A DNA stretch of 64,000 nucleotides from Pterobdella sp. o SKG-2022 (taxonomy: Eukaryota; Annelida; Clitellata; Hirudinida; Piscicolidae): positions 15,299,447 through 15,363,446 of the forward strand of contig OZ038322.1 of the NCBI GenBank assembly GCA_964035795.1. Direction: 5' to 3'. How positions within the stretch are numbered: the first letter of the stretch is position 1; every line of letters begins with the position of its first letter. The position numbers were made by a program, and so were the translations under genes. The notes below the pieces were generated by a model, which worked only from the letters and a program-made list of their open reading frames with translations, did no database searches and had not been told where the DNA came from. Below are positions 62,601 to 64,000 of the stretch, piece after piece.

Positions 62601-63454
62601 AAGTGAGTCACTGGAAATCTCTCAGGTTAAGTGCTTCATGCGGGTTTTTTTGAAGGCATTGGCTCGTATTTTAATAAAAATTTTTATAGGGAATTTCATG
62701 GACCAGGTAAGCTTGAAACAAACATATTTTTTAGATGCAGTCACATAAAAATTATAATTTTCCTATATAGTCATAAAGAAGCCTACGAGGGTTCTGTGAG
62801 GCTATAACCACTTTTTGGTCCATTTAGCGTGTTTAATAATTTTTAAGAAACGTAAAACGTAATAAATATGCCTTGCGCGTCGTAGTTACAAAATTGAGAA
62901 CAGTTTCCATATCGAGGAATCCTTTATAATAGAGGTTTTCACTGAACGTCAGTAATAAATAATAACTTTTTTATAGAAATACTTACCGCAGTTTTGTTCA
63001 TCGGATTGGTTCCGACACTCAGGGTAGCTGTTACATCTAGCTCTGACATCAATACAAGACCCATCTCCACATCTGAACTCATCTGGTCCACATTCTTTTG
63101 AATCTTTTGTTAATAATTTATAATAAGGAATAATTAATCTAATTTCAATTCTTCATCATAAAAACCAACCGCAGTTATCTTCATCAGATCTGTCGTAGCA
63201 ATCAGGATAGCTGTTGCATCTAGCTTGAGCGTCAATACAAGTGCCATCGTTGCATCTGAACTGGTTTGTCTGGCATCCTGCTTGGGGCTCTGTAGAGAAA
63301 CAATATTTTATCCCTTGAATAAACTGGTAATAACTCTAAAGCTAACCACAACTGTCTTCATCCGAACCATCCAGACAATCTATGTAACCATCACATCTGA
63401 CTCTCTCTTCCAAACATCTCCCGTCGTTACATTTGAACTGGTTCGGATCACAAC
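37657..63454 (-). CDS. HSPG2: Perlecan (basement-membrane heparan sulfate proteoglycan core), 5' end outside window
   Basis: Secreted basement-membrane scaffold, homologous to vertebrate HSPG2, Drosophila Trol and C. elegans UNC-52. About 80 short exons are visible. Order from 5' (high coordinates): 37 LDLa repeats (63454 to 50751), Ig (50671-50335), three LDLa (50276-49677), Ig (49579-49265), laminin-EGF, LamB (48970-48222), laminin-EGF, LamB (46842-46010), laminin-EGF (to 45016), eight Ig (44849-41321), LamG1 (41156 into 40447), EGF-like (to 40075), LamG2 (39983-38797), LamG3 (38655-37657), stop TGA at 37657-37659. The LDLa-Ig-LamB/LE-Ig-LamG order is diagnostic of perlecan. The signal peptide and any SEA domain must lie beyond 64000. 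Compared with vertebrate perlecan the LDLa array is about ten times longer, there are two LamB rather than three, and the EGF pair between LamG2 and LamG3 is missing. Repeat exons are mostly phase 1-1, which allows exon duplication without frame loss. Confidence 0.93.
38797..39983 (-). CDS. HSPG2: Perlecan LamG2
   Basis: Exons 39883-39983, 39689-39812, 39347-39463, 39020-39148 and 38797-38890. Sequence includes [81 protein letters not shown] and [20 protein letters not shown] then ECQNC. The next exon already starts LamG3, so the EGF pair normally placed between LamG2 and LamG3 is absent or reduced to the short ECQNC segment. Confidence 0.87.
40075..41156 (-). CDS. HSPG2: Perlecan LamG1 and EGF-like linker
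   Basis: LamG1 exons 41046-41156, 40780-40959, 40579-40725 and the first part of 40223-40447 encode [67 protein letters not shown] and [11 protein letters not shown]. The rest of 40223-40447 is a cysteine-rich EGF module ([20 protein letters not shown] ... [18 protein letters not shown]). Exon 40075-40154 adds a shorter EGF-like piece ([20 protein letters not shown] then C). This matches the LamG1-EGF-EGF-LamG2 arrangement of perlecan domain V. Confidence 0.87.
41321..44849 (-). CDS. HSPG2: Perlecan run of eight Ig domains
   Basis: Eight I-set type Ig domains, most split over two exons: 44580-44849; 44399-44508 with 44153-44336; 43918-44055 with 43712-43849; 43510-43649 with 43179-43301; 42850-43025 with 42670-42775; 42382-42568 with 42230-42321; 42020-42079, 41825-41956 and 41698-41763; 41511-41643 with 41321-41443. 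Each shows the strand-B Cys, a Trp (as in [30 protein letters not shown]) and the D-x-G-x-Y-x-C motif ([55 protein letters not shown]). This corresponds to perlecan domain IV, the region that varies most in length between animals. Confidence 0.9.
45016..46842 (-). CDS. HSPG2: Perlecan second LamB (laminin IV) domain and following laminin-EGF modules
   Basis: LamB exons 46681-46842 ([27 protein letters not shown]), 46506-46604 ([20 protein letters not shown]), 46346-46432, and the first part of 46010-46270, which ends in [14 protein letters not shown], the start of a split laminin-EGF. Laminin-EGF modules continue in 45693-45827 ([37 protein letters not shown]), 45302-45417 ([20 protein letters not shown]) and 45016-45099 ([19 protein letters not shown]). 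This LamB is more divergent than the first. Confidence 0.85.
45903..45970. ncRNA. Near-perfect 68-nt hairpin in a perlecan intron
   Basis: Arms 45903-45932 and 45941-45970 pair over 30 bases with two mismatches (tcaacagtaaaacttcagaa against the complement of the right arm), leaving an eight-base loop (cataaata). The size and shape are those of a pre-miRNA stem. It could equally be a short foldback transposon remnant. It lies between the exons at 45693-45827 and 46010-46270. Confidence 0.4.
47043..48113 (-). CDS. HSPG2: Perlecan laminin-EGF modules between the two LamB domains
   Basis: Exons 47968-48113, 47730-47840, 47518-47615, about 47343-47441 and 47043-47242. They encode [107 protein letters not shown] and [19 protein letters not shown], typical eight-cysteine laminin-EGF repeats. 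The acceptor of the exon ending at 47343 is ambiguous (47441, or the internal ttgcag), because both keep phase. Confidence 0.85.
48222..49207 (-). CDS. HSPG2: Perlecan laminin-EGF half-module and first LamB (laminin IV) domain
   Basis: Exon 49077-49207 is the start of a split laminin-EGF ([20 protein letters not shown]). LamB exons are 48806-48970 ([27 protein letters not shown]), 48655-48750 ([20 protein letters not shown]) and 48222-48337 ([38 protein letters not shown]). The domain is completed in the next exon (48113 down). The FWxLPxQFLGN and SYxGxLRY motifs are diagnostic. An open frame over the last exon in another phase is a shadow. Confidence 0.88.
49265..49579 (-). CDS. HSPG2: Perlecan Ig domain before the LamB region
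   Basis: A single-exon Ig: [40 protein letters not shown] and [17 protein letters not shown]. Phase 1-1, with the ttattgcag acceptor. Perlecan domain II/III is known to carry an Ig between the LDLa repeats and the first LamB; here there are two, this one and the split one at 50335-50671. Confidence 0.9.
49677..50276 (-). CDS. HSPG2: Perlecan three canonical LDLa repeats between two Ig domains
   Basis: Exons 50145-50276 ([35 protein letters not shown]), 49950-50072 ([35 protein letters not shown]) and 49677-49804 ([36 protein letters not shown]). These look like ordinary perlecan LDLa repeats (CDG.xDC.D.SDE) and differ from the A/C/B types of the expanded array. They are probably the ancestral set. 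Confidence 0.92.
50335..50671 (-). CDS. HSPG2: Perlecan split Ig domain at the end of the LDLa array
   Basis: Exons 50538-50671 ([40 protein letters not shown]) and 50335-50479 ([36 protein letters not shown]). It has both Ig cysteines and the D-T-Y-Y-C motif. It interrupts the LDLa repeats, with 37 before it and three after. Confidence 0.87.
50751..52536 (-). CDS. HSPG2: Perlecan LDLa cluster 1 (nine repeats)
   Basis: LDLa exons at about 52420-52534 (type C), 52242-52361 (B), 52018-52140 (A), 51835-51956 (C), 51656-51776 (B), 51286-51403 (A), 51101-51221 (C), then two divergent ones, 50924-51031 ([20 protein letters not shown]) and 50751-50858 ([20 protein letters not shown]). Type [34 protein letters not shown]. 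Type [34 protein letters not shown]. Type [34 protein letters not shown]. All keep six cysteines and the DxSDE calcium site. Confidence 0.92.
52537..53698. other. Perlecan intron without repeats
   Basis: About 1.2 kb separating LDLa clusters. I find no LDLa motif on the minus strand. A plus-strand open frame (53140-53439, Lys-rich) has no motif, no splice context and no support as a gene. Confidence 0.6.
53699..55015 (-). CDS. HSPG2: Perlecan LDLa cluster 2 (seven repeats)
   Basis: Exons at about 54893-55015 (A), 54713-54832 (C), 54533-54654 (B), 54320-54442 (A), 54151-54263 (C), 53925-54045 (B) and 53699-53820 (A), two full A-C-B units plus one A. Small differences mark individual copies, for example AKCNSYPEC in the two C repeats here against ARCNSYPEC elsewhere. 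Confidence 0.92.
55016..56290. other. Perlecan intron without repeats
   Basis: About 1.3 kb. I see no LDLa or other coding motif on either strand and no foldback worth naming. Confidence 0.6.
56291..58860 (-). CDS. HSPG2: Perlecan LDLa cluster 3 (twelve repeats), recently duplicated
   Basis: Exons at about 58739-58858 (B variant, [20 protein letters not shown]), 58515-58637 (A), 58333-58456 (C), 58155-58275 (B), 57781-57904 (A), 57599-57720 (C), 57420-57540 (B), 57047-57170 (A), 56869-56990 (C), 56691-56812 (B), 56468-56590 (A) and 56291-56408 (divergent: [33 protein letters not shown]). The stretches near 57420-57904 and 58155-58637 are almost identical including introns, about 735 bp apart. 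Confidence 0.92.
57420..58637. repeat. Tandem 735-bp duplication of an A-C-B LDLa unit
   Basis: Marker sequences recur at a fixed spacing: the intron piece ccgctatcataacaataagt at about 57716 and 58451, the start of the type-B exon at about 57420 and 58155, and the type-A exon at 57781 and 58515. Introns are as well conserved as exons. The same sequence is also present as a single copy at 51656-52140. This indicates very recent unequal crossing-over. Confidence 0.85.
59364..59480 (-). CDS. HSPG2: Perlecan isolated LDLa exon
   Basis: [33 protein letters not shown], preceded by a CRP and followed by a GTTTGT donor. It is divergent from types A, B and C, and stands alone with about 500 bases to the next repeat 3' and 1.5 kb to the next 5'. 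Confidence 0.88.
59481..61030. other. Perlecan intron without repeats
   Basis: About 1.5 kb, AT-rich. A plus-strand open frame at 59557-59850 (Phe/Leu/Asn-rich) has no motif. I see no coding exon on the minus strand. Confidence 0.6.
61031..62199 (-). CDS. HSPG2: Perlecan LDLa cluster 4 (five repeats)
   Basis: Exons at about 62089-62199 (type [36 protein letters not shown]), 61912-62031 (A), 61727-61848 (C), 61551-61671 (B) and 61031-61153 (A). The intron between the A and C exons (61849-61911) is only 63 bases and has no in-frame stop. Confidence 0.92.
61346..61415. ncRNA. 70-nt hairpin with a 24-bp stem in a perlecan intron
   Basis: The arm aactttatcataaaagtt...agtat (ends about 61370) pairs with atactaaaattttatgataa...gtt (about 61392-61415) with one mismatch over 24 bases and a loop of about 21 bases. 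It is either a small foldback element or a small-RNA hairpin. It lies between two LDLa exons. Confidence 0.35.
62200..62985. other. Perlecan intron without repeats
   Basis: About 790 bases with no LDLa motif or other coding signal. It separates LDLa clusters 4 and 5. Confidence 0.55.
62986..63454 (-). CDS. HSPG2: Perlecan LDLa cluster 5 (three repeats), most 5' in window
   Basis: Exons 63347-63454 (type [36 protein letters not shown]), 63170-63289 (A) and about 62986-63106 (C, with [10 protein letters not shown]). The D-A-C order repeats that of cluster 4, so the two clusters are likely copies of one block. The D exon begins in phase 1, so at least one more coding exon exists beyond it. Confidence 0.92.
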
Positions 63455-64000
63455 CTTTATTTACATTGAAAAATAATATAGAAATTTAAAGTGATTGAAA
63501 ATTTTAATTTGAAAGTACTTATTTTATTATAAAAACCTCATTTATAAGCATAAATAATCAATTTTTTTAATTACGTATGTTTTAAATTTTTTTTCCATAC
63601 ATGAAATTTCTTCTTTTAAAACTTGAATGATGTTTGAAAAAGGATTTTTTATTGTTGCTGTTGGCTAACATATGCTTAAATAGGACCATGGCAACAGGAA
63701 AATAAAAGTTTTGCTCTAATTATTCACCAGGGTTTTGGCAGTTTTGTGCTTCATTAGGGCTTTTTTGGAGAAATTAGCCGTTTGTAAACATAAAAACTTA
63801 CATTATAGTTGACCTTATCGGGTCAAATAGAGCAGACAAAAACAGATTTTTTGGCATGCGGTGACAAGGTGAAATGTCAAAAATTCTAAAAGCTTCACTT
63901 AGAGAAGCAATCACTATATTTAATTTTGTTGAAAAATTGGTCAAAAATTTTAAAGTTTACAACCCAGAAGTTTTAGTCCATGAAGCTTTTTTATGAAAAA
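63455..64000. other. Start of an upstream perlecan intron
   Basis: AT-rich, with no exon visible to the end of the window. The signal peptide, any SEA domain and possibly more LDLa repeats must lie beyond 64000. Confidence 0.55.

Overview
This is AT-rich nuclear DNA from an invertebrate animal. Genes are split into many short exons with GT-AG introns, coding exons stand out as GC-richer islands, and long AT-rich spacers hold hairpins and small foldback elements. The two large genes are animal extracellular-matrix and morphogen-processing genes: a tolloid/BMP1 astacin protease and a perlecan. The very long LDL-receptor class A (LDLa) array resembles arthropod perlecan (Trol) more than the four-repeat vertebrate form. 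An arthropod or other ecdysozoan is my best guess, but the sequence does not settle the phylum.

Layout. 1-1992: intergenic, with a roughly 150-bp TA-flanked foldback element. 1993-11742 (+): a complete 22-exon tolloid gene (signal peptide, propeptide with an RSKR furin site, astacin protease, CUB-CUB-EGF-CUB-EGF-CUB-CUB, basic tail; 1066 residues predicted). A large CA/CG-rich microsatellite sits against the CUB2 acceptor. 12499-14533 (-): a two-exon PAR-type bZIP transcription factor, convergent with tolloid. 14534-28813: about 14 kb with no gene I can support, but with clusters of bZIP/CRE-like sites and an E-box pair. 28814-36756 (-): a candidate six-exon gene for a 178-residue protein I do not recognise, assembled from exons with matching phases and splice signals.

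37657-63454 (-): the perlecan gene, whose 5' end lies outside the window. In transcript order the visible part encodes 37 LDLa repeats, one Ig, three LDLa, one Ig, laminin-EGF modules with two laminin IV (LamB) domains, eight Ig domains, then LamG-EGF-LamG-LamG and the stop. Much of the LDLa array is built from a repeating three-exon unit (types A, C, B). Some copies are nearly identical including their introns, so the array has expanded recently and may still be changing.

How the genes relate: tolloid proteases cut procollagens and BMP antagonists in the matrix, and perlecan is a basement-membrane scaffold that binds growth factors. Both act outside the cell, but their neighbourhood here need not be functional. 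The bZIP gene is the only clear regulator. TTACGTAA and TTATGTAA sites, the known PAR/E4BP4 consensus, lie upstream of it and in an intron of the unrecognised gene.
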